A stretch of DNA of 64,000 nucleotides, from the NCBI GenBank assembly GCA_037903475.1, contig JBAJFG010000096.1, forward strand, positions 1 to 64,000, written 5' to 3'. The DNA comes from Ancylostoma caninum. Its lineage: Eukaryota > Nematoda > Chromadorea > Rhabditida > Ancylostomatidae. The notes below the pieces were generated by a model. It was not told where the DNA came from. It did not search any database and saw only the letters and a list, made by a program, of their open reading frames with translations. Positions 48,501 to 59,999 of the stretch are shown here, in pieces. How positions within the stretch are numbered: the stretch's first letter is position 1; each line of letters begins with the position of its first letter. Made by a program: the position numbers and the translations under genes.

Positions 48501-51500
48501 TGGGGTGCAAGTACTTTGAACTCTGAAGGATCATATAAATGGATTATTGGCAAAGTTCCAACCTGAATTGAAGGAAACCATCCAGCATATACGTACATAC
48601 AGCTATTACTGCAATGGCATCCTAAGTGTTTTTATTTAAAGAGAAGAAGCCTCACTGTTTTGTTATTTGCGAATGTCCTGGACTCGCAGGCGCGTTCAAA
48701 TTGCATTGGTCAACAGTTTCCTGGGCTTTTATTTCCAACTCACAATCCCAGCTCTAGAAAATAGCAGCTATCATGTGCTTACACTTGCAGCAGGGATGAG
48801 AAGAATTCCGATTTTGGAAGTCTGGAAGTTCCTGAATACCCAAGTTTCTGACGTTACGAGAGCTTCTGACTTCTAGATTTCTAGAGGATTGGCAGAAGTT
48901 GAGTTACGTCAACTCGAACATGCTCATTTCATCTCTCCAAATACTCAGATCTCGAACTTCCTCCAATATCCGACTTCCGGACTTATGCAATACCTCCGCT
49001 CATCCCTGATTTGCAGTAAACCTTTTTTCATACAGTGAGTTTTCTTATGATTTTGCGGATTTCCTAAAAGTTAGATTACTAGTGAGAAAACGCACCAACT
49101 TATAAATATTCTTGCCAGCTGGACATTTTCCGCTCTTGTTATCGGCTGATCCTTGTGCAATCTGTTTTCTGAGGTTGTTGATGGATTTGAGGTAGTGTTC
49201 CCTCAGTGTATCCGTCGATTTGAAGTTCCAGCATTGAAAATCTTGAAATCATGCGCAAAGTCAAGGAAAATCAATCTTTCGTGATAAGTGGGAAGTCCGC
49301 TTATCTACTCGTTGTTCACAATTATTTTTTAGAAAGCACGCTTTAGAAAGCGCAATGCTCTTTCTGAGGAAATTAAGAAAAAAGTGAGGTGTTGTCACGG
49401 TGTTATTGTGCTATGGAACAATTTCACATACTTTTTCCACGCTCCGCTGCCCAGAAAATAGTCCTGGACGTGGATAATTTTTAGCGCCGCGAGAAATTAA
49501 CAAAGCATGTAGAAGCTTTTGAAGCAGCCAGTTCTCATGGAAAAGCGCTAATATAAAGAGATTATGCATTAGAAAGATTGCGACAGTTCGTTCTGTCACG
49601 AAGGATCCACCCACTCACTCACTTTTTTTTCTGGAAGAGCTTCGTTCTGGCAGCTTACATGTCTCATTGAGGAAGAAGAAAATTATACAAAGCGCCTCAG
49701 TGTTCGGTTGAAGCATACTATATCAGTAACTGCTGCTAAATCTACCTACGAATACGTGTGCCATGTATTACAATGCATTTACCAACATAAAGGTGAATCA
49801 CGACCTTTCGTCTTTGAATAGCTACGTGACCACATCTTGCATCACGCGAACTGTGCTCTTCATGTCTAAAAATCGTCTCCCTGTGGTGAAGTAGTACAGA
49901 TGGTGGATTATCATAAAAATGTCCCTCAACGACCTGGCTTTCCATGCAAAAATGTGCTCGTTCGAATGTATTAGTGGAAAAATGGGGAAACACTATGAAA
50001 ACCCCACCGTGTCATCAAAGAAGATGGCGGGGAAGGTGTCTGCGGATTCACTACGATTAGCTAGGGTCAAATTCTCTAGAGTTAAAGGGAGAGTCTTTGG
50101 TGGGCTGCGCCAGTAGCGGAAGTTTCCCTTCCAATGCCAATTAACTCCGTGTTTGTTTCCAATACCGAAGCTATTGCACTTTTGTTTCCTCACAGCGAAA
50201 ACGGCCTTCGCTCTCATTTAGTATGTATGAACTCACAGTAATGAGCACAAAAGAAAGAAGACACTTTTTCGCCTCCGATCTTCATAATTCGCAATCGTTC
50301 TACTAGCTTTTCATCACTTACTACGTCTAGAAATTTACAAATTTTGATAGGTTTCTTGGGAACTGCTGATGAAAGACACTGGAAACCCGGGGCACCAAGG
50401 AAGTAGCACAACTGGTCTAGTTCTTGGCCCCGAAACCAGAACTGTTGAAATTCATATCCTCTAAACTGTTTACATCATAATAAATGACAATATCTCTCTC
50501 ATTCTAATTCTTTCCTTTCCTGAAGCTTAGTGATCTTCATACATAGTTTCATGCAGGTATATACAACTCTCTTCCTATGGCTGTTAAAGCATCTTACAAG
50601 AACACCTCAGCATTTCGTTTGCTATGAGGTCCAGGCAACTTCGAAACACTCACCAATAGTGGCATGAGCAGTGCAAAGAATGGCAATCAAGACCTGAATA
50701 GGTGGGATACTTCTCCGAAATATTAGGGTGGTCAGAAAGTCTTGAGCCGTTTTGGACTTTTTTTGCGCTTTATTTTATTACTCAGCCCACAGTGGAATTT
50801 GCTCAACAATATAATAGCCACAGTTAGTCAATGCTGTGTCCCACCTAATGGGCCGGTCAGCGTTCCCCTTTTCCCAGGAATGGGAAAACCTGGAGCCAAA
50901 GAAATCGCCGACCTCCGTTTCAACATGGTCAACTTTGGTAAATTTTTTCTTAGCCAGGAATGCCTCTAGGGGATGAAATAAGTGACAGTCAGAAGTGGCA
51001 ACGTCAGGAGAATACGGTAAGTGGGGAAGCGTGTCCCAACCCATCTCCTCCTATTTTTCAGGGGTCCCTTAAGCAAAATGGGGCCTAGCGTCACCATGGC
51101 GTAGGTGTACAAAAAACTCGTCTTGGCCGTTTTTCTCGAACAGCATCCGCGACCTTCCGGAACTGATTGGCGTATGTGTTACTGATGACCTTGTATGTTT
51201 GCGGGAGCAGCTTATAATACGACATTCCTGGCGAATTCCAGAGGTAGCAAAGGAAACACTTGTTTGGGTGGGGGTGCGATTTGGTGGATCTTCTGCTCGA
51301 CGGAGCCACATGGCAAGATGTATGTTAGAATCGTAGAGGACACAACTCTCATCTCCAGTAATTAGTTATTCCAAAAACTCCTTTCGGTGTGGTCAATGAA
51401 GGAAAAACTGATCTTGGGTAGGAGGACCTCTTTTGGAATTGACGTCGTAATTAAAGTTAGGAAAGCCAATCCGGCTATTTATGCCTACTATGGAGAAGCC

Positions 51501-51650
51501 CCGAGTTTGGTTTACGATTACCACATGGTAGCTCATGGGTACCGATCAATAATCAAAAGTTCTGGAACTTTCAAAAAAATCGGCTCAAGATTTTCTGACC
51601 ACCCTAATATATCAGAAAGTGAAATAACTCACCGCAATGTAGAGCTCCAT
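45522..51650 (-). CDS. Double-domain CAP (SCP/TAPS) secreted protein
   Basis: Thirteen exons, 5' to 3': 51633-51650, 50654-50693, 49096-49241, 48656-48753, 48393-48522, 48247-48332, 47177-47421, 46896-46977, 46747-46822, 46288-46428, 46117-46221, 45683-45768, 45522-45624; every join agrees in phase, 451 residues. Signal peptide MELYIAVLIAILCTAHA. CAP domain 1 has CWNFKSTD, SWDCELEIKAQ (conserved W-D-C-x-L-E helix), EWWTKA, FAKLANGKATRIGC and the CIAGHPG hook. A poly-Thr linker of about 35 residues follows. Domain 2 starts ICPQNQ, then QASKMRKM, YNCAAE, WWSE, NFTNMAWETH, VVCHYTPK and a cysteine-rich end. Both domains lack the CAP cavity histidine. Introns hold a mariner copy (intron 1) and a MITE (intron 9). 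Predicted secreted and probably O-glycosylated on the linker. Confidence 0.88.
46497..46737. mobile_element. GC-rich TA-flanked MITE, copy 2
   Basis: Ends TACAGTAGACGTCAATGACG and, inverted, TACAGTGAACGTCAATGGTG. It lies ten bases inside the intron after exon 9, at the position homologous to copy 1 in the gene at 32.8-36.6 kb. Confidence 0.85.
47210..47296. repeat. Coding (ACN)n repeat, poly-Thr linker
   Basis: Seen as (GTT/GTC/GTA)n on the plus strand; the minus strand reads almost pure threonine with a few prolines. It links the two CAP domains of the gene at 45.5-51.65 kb. Confidence 0.9.
50723..51607. mobile_element. Mariner-type element, decayed
   Basis: Inverted ends TTAGGGTGGTCAGAAA[GA]TC (50723 onward and inverted to 51607) are flanked by TA on each side. 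At 885 bp it is shorter than a complete mariner. It occupies intron 1 of the double-domain CAP gene, between the first codons of the signal peptide and exon 2. Confidence 0.9.
50778..51311 (-). pseudogene. Mariner transposase remnant
   Basis: The minus-strand frames carry LCYLWNSPGMSYYKLL, DARPHFA and LPHLPYSPDVATSDCHLF, typical of the catalytic and C-terminal parts of mariner transposases. The final catalytic motif reads S-D in PDVATSD. They lie in different frames, and the N-terminal DNA-binding part is missing or unreadable, so it cannot encode a working enzyme. Confidence 0.85.
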
Positions 51651-51686
51651 CGCCGTTTTGCGGGTAAGCTCACGGATGGTATTTCA

Positions 51687-51695
51687 TTTTTATAT
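51687..51695 (-). promoter_or_regulatory. TATA-like box of the 45.5-51.65 kb CAP gene
   Basis: ATATAAAAA on the minus strand 37 bp before the ATG at 51650. Confidence 0.55.
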
Positions 51696-51920
51696 GAACA
51701 GAAAAAGCGCTCTTCTCGTTTTCAATTTACCAATCGATTCGATTTTTTCATTGAGTTTCACTGGGAGACTAGGGAGGGTTTCCAAGGGTAATGATCTGTC
51801 AGATTTTGTGAAAACTTTTTTTTCAACGGTAGAGAGTTTTTCTTTTTTTTTTCAAGCCAGCACGCACCATCACCCACATTTATGCTCAACGAATCACTAA
51901 TTGTTGGATTCACAGAAAGA

Positions 51921-51936
51921 ACACGGACTACACGTG
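51921..51936 (-). promoter_or_regulatory. Conserved upstream block with CACGTG E-box
   Basis: ACACGGACTACACGTG lies about 271 bp upstream of this ATG. The same block (CACGGATTACACGTG) is about 255 bp upstream of the ATG at 59661 and again at 60703. A CCCCATTTTGTAA block follows about 30 bp further upstream. Shared position suggests a regulatory element for the cluster. Confidence 0.45.
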
Positions 51937-53000
51937 AATTCCACCTCATCATTTGGAAATCCCCATTTTGTAATAGTTTGAAATCCAGTCCTTGGGATAT
52001 CAAATGAGAACGAACGCACGTGTACGGTAAATCATCACGCCCGCATTTGTGAGGGAAAAGACCCAGATTAACTACGTGGATTGAGTATCCCACAGATTAT
52101 CTATATTCCACTTCATCGTTCCAAAATTCGCTACCACGCTTTGTACATGCAAATACATCTCGTATTTCTTTCTTTTGCGCTATAATACCATAGCTGAAAT
52201 CTTGATAGAGGTTTGTTTTCACTATGTTTACAAGTAGGCCTCTTCTCGAGGTCACTCGGAGAATACATGTATGGGAGCAAATATTTGTAGTTTGGTGTGA
52301 ATGGAACAGAAGGAGAATGAAACCACAGCACGGCTGATAGCAAAGACAGAACAACCTGCACTCTAAATTGCCTTACGTGGCTGAGATAAAAAGAGAGTGT
52401 AGAGTTAGCTCGGTCACCTCGATGACAAGACTATAAGCACTTGAACATTCACCAAAAGGGAACAAGTGAAAATAAGTTATGAAAAACTAGGAAACATATT
52501 TGGCAACCTAATAGTACATCGAACAAAACGCTCTCATCTTTTAGCATAAATTGGTCTATTCCGCTGTAAAGGAACTCATTTGTCTCCACATTTCTTTAAA
52601 ATACTCCATTTTGCGGGACATTGTAAATGCTAATTAGTTACGATTCTGACCTCTGCGTATGAAAGATTTTTCCTGCAGGAAGTAGTCAATGAGATGGGGA
52701 GGTTCTCCGCACAAGCTTTTGCAATTATCTTAAAAATTTGGCTATACTGTGCTCTAACATAAACGAAGTTATAAAGGAAAAAAATCAAAACCTGCAATCG
52801 TTTTGTTCGTTAATGCATCTTATAGCATGTGTATGTGTATCTCTGGTTTAAAAAGAGGTGGAGAGTACCTTTTTCAGACATCGATCAATCTCACTGAGGT
52901 ATCCTATGAGAAAAACACTTCCTAGTCGCAGATAAATCCGGACGTTTTGAAAGCTGCTAGGGTGTCCCAGGACGAAGATCGATTCATCCATACATATTGT

Positions 53001-53173
53001 GTACAGTACCGTAGATCCGCCTCGTCCTCAAGGCGCACCGCCTTAGATTACAAGTGGCGTCCTGCTGGCGATCGATACTCAGCCGGTTGGCTGCGGGAAC
53101 GCTGCCAGCAGGACGCCACGTGTGATCTCAGGCGGTGCGTCTCGAGGACGAGGCGGATGTACGGCACTGTACA
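53001..53173. repeat. Compact hairpin element
   Basis: Arms 53001-53071 and 53099-53173 are near-perfect inverses: CCGCCTCGTCCTC and GAGGACGAGGCGG; GGCGTCCTGCTGGC and GCCAGCAGGACGCC. The outer ends are TGTACAGT and its inverse ACTGTACA. It lies between two CAP genes. Confidence 0.85.
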
Positions 53174-53395
53174 CTAGCGGGCTTTGGTTCAGTTGTTGAG
53201 CTCAGAGTTATCATTAAAAATGACAAAATAACACTCTTTCGATAGCTATTTTCAGATTTTTGTAACTGTTATTATTTCTGTTATTTGAAGAGACAAGCAT
53301 GATTCTCCAACTTTTCAGGACTAGAAATAGTATGTTCAAGTGATTTATTTCTAGTTGAATAACAACTTCTGGATTTTGCGACTATTGCCAAGGGT

Positions 53396-56300
53396 TCATG
53401 TAGCATTACATAGTCCATCACTGTTATTACAGGACGGATTGCCATAGTCACGACAACGTCGACATTGAGGTCCCATCTTGTACATTTGGCCTCCATCACT
53501 GCGTGTCCTGGAACGTCGGCTAGTACAAATTTAGAGGTCAATATTAACTTTTGAATGGAACTTACTTTGGTGTGTAGTGACAGATTACATTCCAGAATGT
53601 TCGGCAGTTAACAACAGCACAGCCAAGCTTAGCGTGACTGTCCCAGGCCATCTTAAAAGGTTCGTTCAGGCGTATGAGGATATTTTTCGTTCGAACTGAT
53701 GTTCTATCGTATTATAGACAATGGAGAAAAGATAAAACATATATGATAACATCACGTTTTGGAACAACATAAAATTCACTAACATTAGCGAAGTTTGGTA
53801 TTCCAAGGTTGGAATAATACCTATTCAACGTGGCGTCTTGATTCATGCGTAGGTTGTAAACCTCATTCCACCACCCATTACTACCCTAAACTATGACATA
53901 GTATGATCAACAGTGGCAGTGGCAGCGCCCTTCAGTGTATTTGAAATGAATGTAACTATTTCCAACCCTCCCAGCAGCGGTGATTTGGTCAATGTTTATA
54001 TTGGTATGGCGCATGTTCTCATCGTAGTTAGCTGGTGAAGAGGGGGTGTTCAAGCATTTCTTAGCCGCTTCATATGCGCTTCTCTCCGCGGCACAGTCGT
54101 AACCCTACAAAAAGAACTAAAAGAACTATTCTAGGAGAAGTTCTAACACTTTTCACTCACCAGTCTTCTCATTTTCGATGCACGGCGGGCTGGGCCTGAG
54201 GCCATGCTCACGGCACCCGTTGCAAGTAGGGATCTGCACAAATTCAGTTGTATTCTGTTGATAGCACATCAAGGGATGAACATTGTACCTGCGCTGATTG
54301 TGGTCATTCATGAATTTGCGCCTGATTGTGTCGCTGATTATTTGATTTTCTGGGCAAATTGTATTATCGCCTTAATGGCACTTATTTATCGACAAAGTCA
54401 TGAATATACAGAAGACGTCAATGGCGATGGCCCATCCGCGGCCTCGAGAAGGACGCCGCGCAACCGCGCCGCGCGCGCCATGACCGGTGTTTTTGCTGCT
54501 GTTATGCTATCTCTAGCAGCTTTTCTACTCGTTTTAGGGATTTTGGACCGAATTGTGAAGAAAAGCACCTAGTAATAGCATCCCGACGGCAGACGACACC
54601 GATCTCGGTGCGCGCGGCGCGGTTGTGCGGCGTGCTTCTCGAGGCCGTGGATGGGCCACCGTCATTGACGTCCACTGTATGTATGATTTATAAAATGCAA
54701 CACATAGGATAAATCGAATTTTGGGCTCTCTAAGCCTCCGATGCGATTTTAAAATGATAAATAGAGCTACTCCGCTATAACTTCACGTTTAGATTTGCCT
54801 GATGTTTCCGTAACGCGTCGGACTATTAATCTAAATCTTAATGGTTTGAGCCTCTGCAGTGTTCTTCAGTGTTTTTTCTTTATAGTTTGTTATTCAGGCC
54901 TTTTGCTTTGGTCTGAGATACCTCCAGGGTTTGGAGCATGTCGGATATGGGTGCTAGTGCACGAATCGGAGAACAGTCACGCCATCTCAAGCGTAGTTCA
55001 CCTTAACGGCAGTGTATCACCTCGCTCGTTTTCGTGTTTGAGGATTTAACTTCTCGATGCGCTGAATCCGGCGGTATAAATAAAATGTTACAAAACTGTC
55101 TTTGAGCCCGTTTTTAAACGTTTTTCGGGACGGCATTTGGAACAGTTTGTCGAGCCGAGAGGACGCGTGAAGCCGTTGATCTTATCGATCGGATAGGTCA
55201 AGACGCGTCCGCCAACGCTGCAGCCGTGGCGGGCAGCCAGCACAGGCATGCGCCTCGTGGGACACGCGCGCTTTCCTGCGCATGGGTGTTGTGCTCGACC
55301 TGTCGAGCACGTGGTCTCACGGTCAACAATTTTTCCTTCCCCCTATAGAACACTATCTTCTTTCATGAGAAATATCCATTCGGTCGTAATTCTTGAGAGC
55401 TCCTCCCATGTGTGATGCCTAGTCATTGGCTATCCTTATGGTTTTCCAAGAAGTTTGTCATTGTTTTAGCTGTCGCGGTTCAAAATACCTAATGAAAACG
55501 TTTGAGGTAACGTCTGCTTTTCCCAGTGCGTCACTAGAATTTATATATCTATTAGTACACTACTACAGAAGAATTAGCTAAAATGAACGTCTCACAAAAA
55601 TGCGACATTAAAAATAGCGTGCACGACCGGTAGTGCACGCGGTCCCACGCGACAGACACTGCGTGATTGAGCGGTCGTGCACGTGGTCCCGAACGGGTTA
55701 AAGTGAAGTCTTGGCTTCAATATAACCATAGAACTATGCTTCAGGTTACTGTGATTGGTCCGTAGTTCATGCAGTAGTACCAACATCTGATGTGCTGTAG
55801 TCTTTAAAAGTAAACCTCTGGCGGCATTCAAACCTTAAACCCTTTCCTAGTAGTCCGATGCGTTCCCACCACTTCGACACCACCACCAAACCCCCGAGTT
55901 CATATAGGAGTGCAGCAGAACATTTTCGACATGTTGCTTTGAGCTTTTCATAACCGCTGCGCAAAACTGATATACACACATACATAGAAACCATCTTAAA
56001 GAGTGCTTTTAGCCATAATTGTTTACTTTCAACCTCCGAGATTAGCCTGTTGCCTTTCCCTTATTGGTAAAACACACCCACTTGGAGCAATCGTAGTCGT
56101 TACGGTCGTTGTCATTGCAGGAGCAGTAGTTGTTGTCGGTACTGCAGCCGCCGTTGTCGTTGTTGTCGTTGTTGTTGTTGTCGTTGTCGTTGTCGTTGTT
56201 GTTGCGACATTACCCGGGTGCCCAGCAATGCACAAATTGTTACTGCATTTCGAGTCTAGGTATGTAGTGCAATTACAACCCTTTCCGACCTCATAGATTG

Positions 56301-59300
56301 CCATATTCGCTGCTGGAGCCCTGAAATGTTGTATGGTCAGTGGAGGGTCAACTAAATATGACTGTGCTGTGAATGGTTCAGGAATAGTTACAATTTCAAT
56401 TTTAAAGTAATAAAATATAAATTAGACCGAGACTACTCGGCTAGTTCTGCCCCAAAATTTCGAGAAAAAAAATTTCATCAAACTTCGCCTTGCGGATTAT
56501 CTGAGGTAGTGAACACGAATATCGCGCCCATTTTAAACCGTGACTCCATTTTTGTAGGGTTACGGTTAGTTGTGGGGGTACTGTAAATACCGCATCTCAC
56601 AGAGTTCTCCCAAATTTTGCGTAAAGGGGTTTAGGCGCTGAACACGAATATCGCATCCATTTTGTAATGTAACTCCATTTTTATAGGGATACGGTATGTA
56701 TGGTAAGGAATCCAGAGAAAATGACAGTCTTGAGAAGAAAACGTTTTTGAAATAGCAAGGAAGTTAGGATGAAGTTGTGCTTTGTTGAGGGAGTTTAGGG
56801 TGGTAATTTCCGCATTAGAATAACTGGTTTGTACTGCTTCTGAATGCGTCATAAAGAACTAATTGTAAGTAGATGAAAGATATAATTTCGGTATACGTTA
56901 TCCATACAGTACCCACTGTTTATCATTAGGTTCTTACAGATGTATGTATACTTTCCTTTCTTTGTAGATTGTTTCAAAACAATCGCAAGGTTCACAATAA
57001 CTTTGATAACAAAGACTCCCAGTCTTTTCTCATCTGAATCGTGCAATCTCGTACAACTGTTGATATCAACTCTTCTTCTTCCATGTTTTCCATTTCCCGA
57101 TGATGACAAACCACTTCATCAAAAGCAAATATGCTATTGAAACTTACGGTTCGTTAATAACACATGCCACAAACAACTGTTCATTGCAGTTCCTCTGCGC
57201 ACAACCAATCTTCGCAGCCCTTCCATTTGCCAACTGAAAACATTCAGGACCGCGTTCACACCTTGCTGGAATGAGCATCAGAGAAATCATACTTTTGCGA
57301 ATTCTTCCAAGCCTTGCTTGTTCAGCGGCGGATTATCAACTCCAACATTTTGAACGTCCTTATTCCACCAGTCCGGTATCGATGTCTTCAGGATCTTAGT
57401 TGGATTGCAGGTGCTTTCAACTCTAAAGAAGAAATCACGATTTTTTTATGAATAAAAAGACAACACAGGATACTGTCGAGAAGAAAACAATTTTTTAAAC
57501 TAAAATCGGAAGACGAGACTGAAAACCCATCAGTGATGGAGCGACTGATACTGCAAGTTAATATCCAGTATTTTCATCTAAGAACAACAGGCCTCACCTC
57601 TTTATTAGTTGTGAATTTCCAGCTGGTGGAGCTACATCCAATTTGCATTGGTCCCAGCTCTAGAAAATAACAAATGACATATATTGACACTGGACATACA
57701 CTCCGCTTTAGTTTGTAAGCTTTTGTATGACATGTTTCCAGAGAAAAAAAGCACTGCGCTGAGGGTGGAGAAACATACCAGTTTATAAACATTCTGACCC
57801 TGCGGACACTTTCCTTGATTGTTGTTATTCGCTGATCCTTCAGCGATCTGTTTTCTTAGTTTGTTGATGGATTTGAGGTACTGGTCCCTCAGCATATCCG
57901 TCGATTTGAAGTTCCAGCATTGAAAATCTTAAAATCATGCGCAGAATCAAATCAATCTCCCACGATACATGCGTCAGTTTATCTGCTTTATGTTGGAGAT
58001 TATTTTCTTCAAATTACAGCCAATTATTGTAATTATCATATAATTATAACAATGCAATGTCCATACTATACTATATAGAAAAGAAAGGAAAAACGTGTAA
58101 GCACTATTTGGTTCGGCAAATTCTACATTTTTTTAAATTTTCCGCGGCCTGCGAATGAAGCTTATTCCTTCTTGAAGCATTTAATGGGGAAAATGACAAA
58201 TTGCCATGAAAAAGCCGTTGTACCCACCATGTTCAATGGTAGAGAGGGTGCCTGCGGTTTGCCTACGATAGGGTACTTCAACGATTTCTGGTTTGTTGAG
58301 TTCCTACTGTGCCGTTAGCGGAACCTTGCCTTTCAGAGCGAATTACATAACGCCATGTCGCTTTCCAATACCAAAGTTACTGCTGTTTTATTTCCTCGCG
58401 ACACAATTAGCCACTATTCTCACTATGTATGTCCCTATAAAAGTAAAAATAACAGGTTGGCGGAGTAGTCTTGTCCGAAATTATTCAAAACTAGCTGCAG
58501 TACCCGGCTTTGCTCGGGTGTTTTACTACCTTGGCTACATCACACTGCTGAGGCCAATTACTATCACCAATAAATTCATTGAAATCTCCATAATTTTGGT
58601 GATCAGCATGTTAGCGAAGCTCAGGTGGCCCTTTCCCATCGACTTGTGGGCGAAAAGTTAGCAAAGCTATTCCGGTGACATTGAATCGATGTATTCCTAC
58701 AAATTAGTTGTCATATTCATACTCAGCTTATCGAGGAACCCCAGGAGAGATGTCTTCACCGCCTCATTGGGCGGAAGAGCCAAAAATCAATAAAATCGAT
58801 AAATCGATATTTCATGCGAAATGGTTGGCATATTCGTGTTCAGCGTATGGAGAAACCCCAGTAGACATGTCTCACTTCGACCAGCATTGACTCTGGAGAT
58901 AGAGAGATGCTGCAGTTCGAAATGCTTCTGCGAGGCAGGGTTGTCACGGCCACGACCTGAGTAGGCCAGTTGTGGAAACTGGTGAGAACGGTCGGAAAAA
59001 CGGAAAGGATTGAAAACCCAGCACTGCAACACCCATTTTCCATGCAATTTTTACCACTCTTCGGTAAAGAGGCCTAGCATAAACAAAAAAAGCTGCGTTA
59101 GGACATCGCTTCCTGTGTTTCCTATTCTAGTGACTTCGCACTCTCTAATTACAGTTTGATCTGGCTCCTTGAGCTTACATACCAAGGAGAGAATTTTTCA
59201 AAATTAATGGCGCAAAAATGGAGGCCTTTAGCTGGCCTTTAGCTCTTTAGACTCACAGAAATCGAAGTTTTCGAGCAATGAAATCAGTGACCTATCCTGT

Positions 59301-59661
59301 AAATATTGCATAGTCACTACTTACAATGGCTATTATATTGGTGCTCGAGAAAAATGTTGGATAAAGATATGATAAAACAAAAAAAAATCAAAACTTCGGA
59401 GAAGACTTTTCCATCAGCCTAACAAATTCACCTATCATATTGCTGTTGAATAAGATATAAGATAAGATAGATGTTGAATAAGATAAGAAGTATTTCTACA
59501 AAGATATCAGAAATTTATTCGCTATGAGGTTTTGGCAAATTCAGAACACTTACCAGTGGCATGACAGGGGCCGAGGATGGCATTCAAGACCTGAATAAGT
59601 GAGGTATCCCTCTGCAATTAATCCACGCATAGAAATAACTCACCACTGTGTAGAGCTTCAT
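53396..59661 (-). CDS. Double-domain CAP (SCP/TAPS) secreted protein with a 12-residue deletion
   Basis: Thirteen exons, 5' to 3': 59644-59661, 59554-59590, 57779-57927, 57598-57659, 57293-57422, 57148-57233, 56082-56320, 54289-54370, about 54161-54233, 53967-54104, 53784-53885, 53566-53651, 53396-53507; phases agree, 437 residues. Signal peptide MKLYTVVLNAILGPCHATG. Domain 1 has CWNFKSTD, PDWWNKD, FAKLANGRAAKIGC and CIAGHPG; a poly-Thr/Ala linker follows; domain 2 has ICPENQ, RRASKMRRL, YDCAAE, YDENMR, WWNE, NFANMAWDSH and VICHYTPK. Exon 4 is 62 bp against 98 bp in the neighbouring paralogue: the missing 36 bp encode the W-D-C-x-L-E helix core, removed in frame. Intron 7 holds a MITE and other repeats. 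Product secreted; domain 1 may not fold as a standard CAP. Confidence 0.87.
54407..54679. mobile_element. GC-rich TA-flanked MITE, copy 3
   Basis: Ends TACAGAAGACGTCAATGGCG and, inverted, TACAGTGGACGTCAATGACG, with the same CGCGCCGCGC cores as copies 1 and 2. It lies in the linker-to-domain-2 intron of the double-domain gene, only 37 bp from exon 8. Confidence 0.88.
54800..55255. repeat. Dispersed repeat, copy 2 (partner at 13985-14255)
   Basis: 55005-55255 aligns with 13985-14255 in the same orientation. Just upstream (about 54810-54860) is a tRNA-like string with a B-box-like GGTTTGAGCCTC, so the family may be a tRNA-derived SINE; the A box is not clear. Confidence 0.6.
55270..55705. repeat. 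Block related to the 35.1-35.9 kb foldback
   Basis: GTGCTCGACCTGTCGAGCACGTGGTC at its left (read in parts), and GTGCACGCGGTCCCACGCG and GCACGTGGTCCCGAACGGGTTAA at its right, echo the paired GAGCAC/GTGCTC signals of the TTAA-ended element at 35093-35878. The left end is truncated or diverged. Confidence 0.5.
56115..56213. repeat. Coding (ACN)n repeat, poly-Thr linker
   Basis: (GTT/GTC)n on the plus strand; the minus strand reads threonines interrupted by three alanines and a valine. It links the CAP domains of the gene at 53.4-59.7 kb. Confidence 0.9.
58492..58540. repeat. Possible retroposon fragment
   Basis: The string ACTAGCTGCAGTACCCGGC followed by TTTGCTCGGGTG forms a short hairpin (CCCGGCTTTGCTCGGG) of a type common in dispersed retroposon tails. 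Extent unknown. It lies in intron 2 of the double-domain gene. Confidence 0.3.
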
Positions 59662-59690
59662 GGTCCTTTGCGCATGAGCTCATGGGTAGC

Positions 59691-59700
59691 ATTTTATATA
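59691..59700 (-). promoter_or_regulatory. TATA-like box of the 53.4-59.7 kb CAP gene
   Basis: TATATAAAAT on the minus strand, about 32 bp before the ATG at 59661. Confidence 0.55.
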
Positions 59701-59915
59701 ATATGTGCATAATAAGCGATCCTCTCTTCCTAGGCTCGTCAATCATTTCTATTTTTTGCAATGAATTTCCCTGAAACTTGGGGGGATTTTCTAGGCTAAT
59801 ATTTCGTACTATTTTGTTATTTTGTGGAAAACTTTTTAACAATCGGGATTTCCCACCCTTCCAAGCTTTACCGCCCACATTTGCCATCAGCGAATCAGTC
59901 ACTTTAGTAAAAAGG

Positions 59916-59930
59916 CACGGATTACACGTG
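59916..59930 (-). promoter_or_regulatory. Conserved upstream block with CACGTG E-box
   Basis: CACGGATTACACGTG, about 255 bp before the ATG, matches 51921-51936 and 60703-60717 in the same orientation. Confidence 0.45.
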
Positions 59931-59999
59931 TTTTCCACGTCAGCATTTGGCACGCTCATTCGGTAGTATCATAATTTGCCATGCCGTTCGAGTGACAAT

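Noticed and set aside
56003..56296. Plus-strand Val-rich frame
   Set aside because: Antisense of the poly-Thr linker exon.
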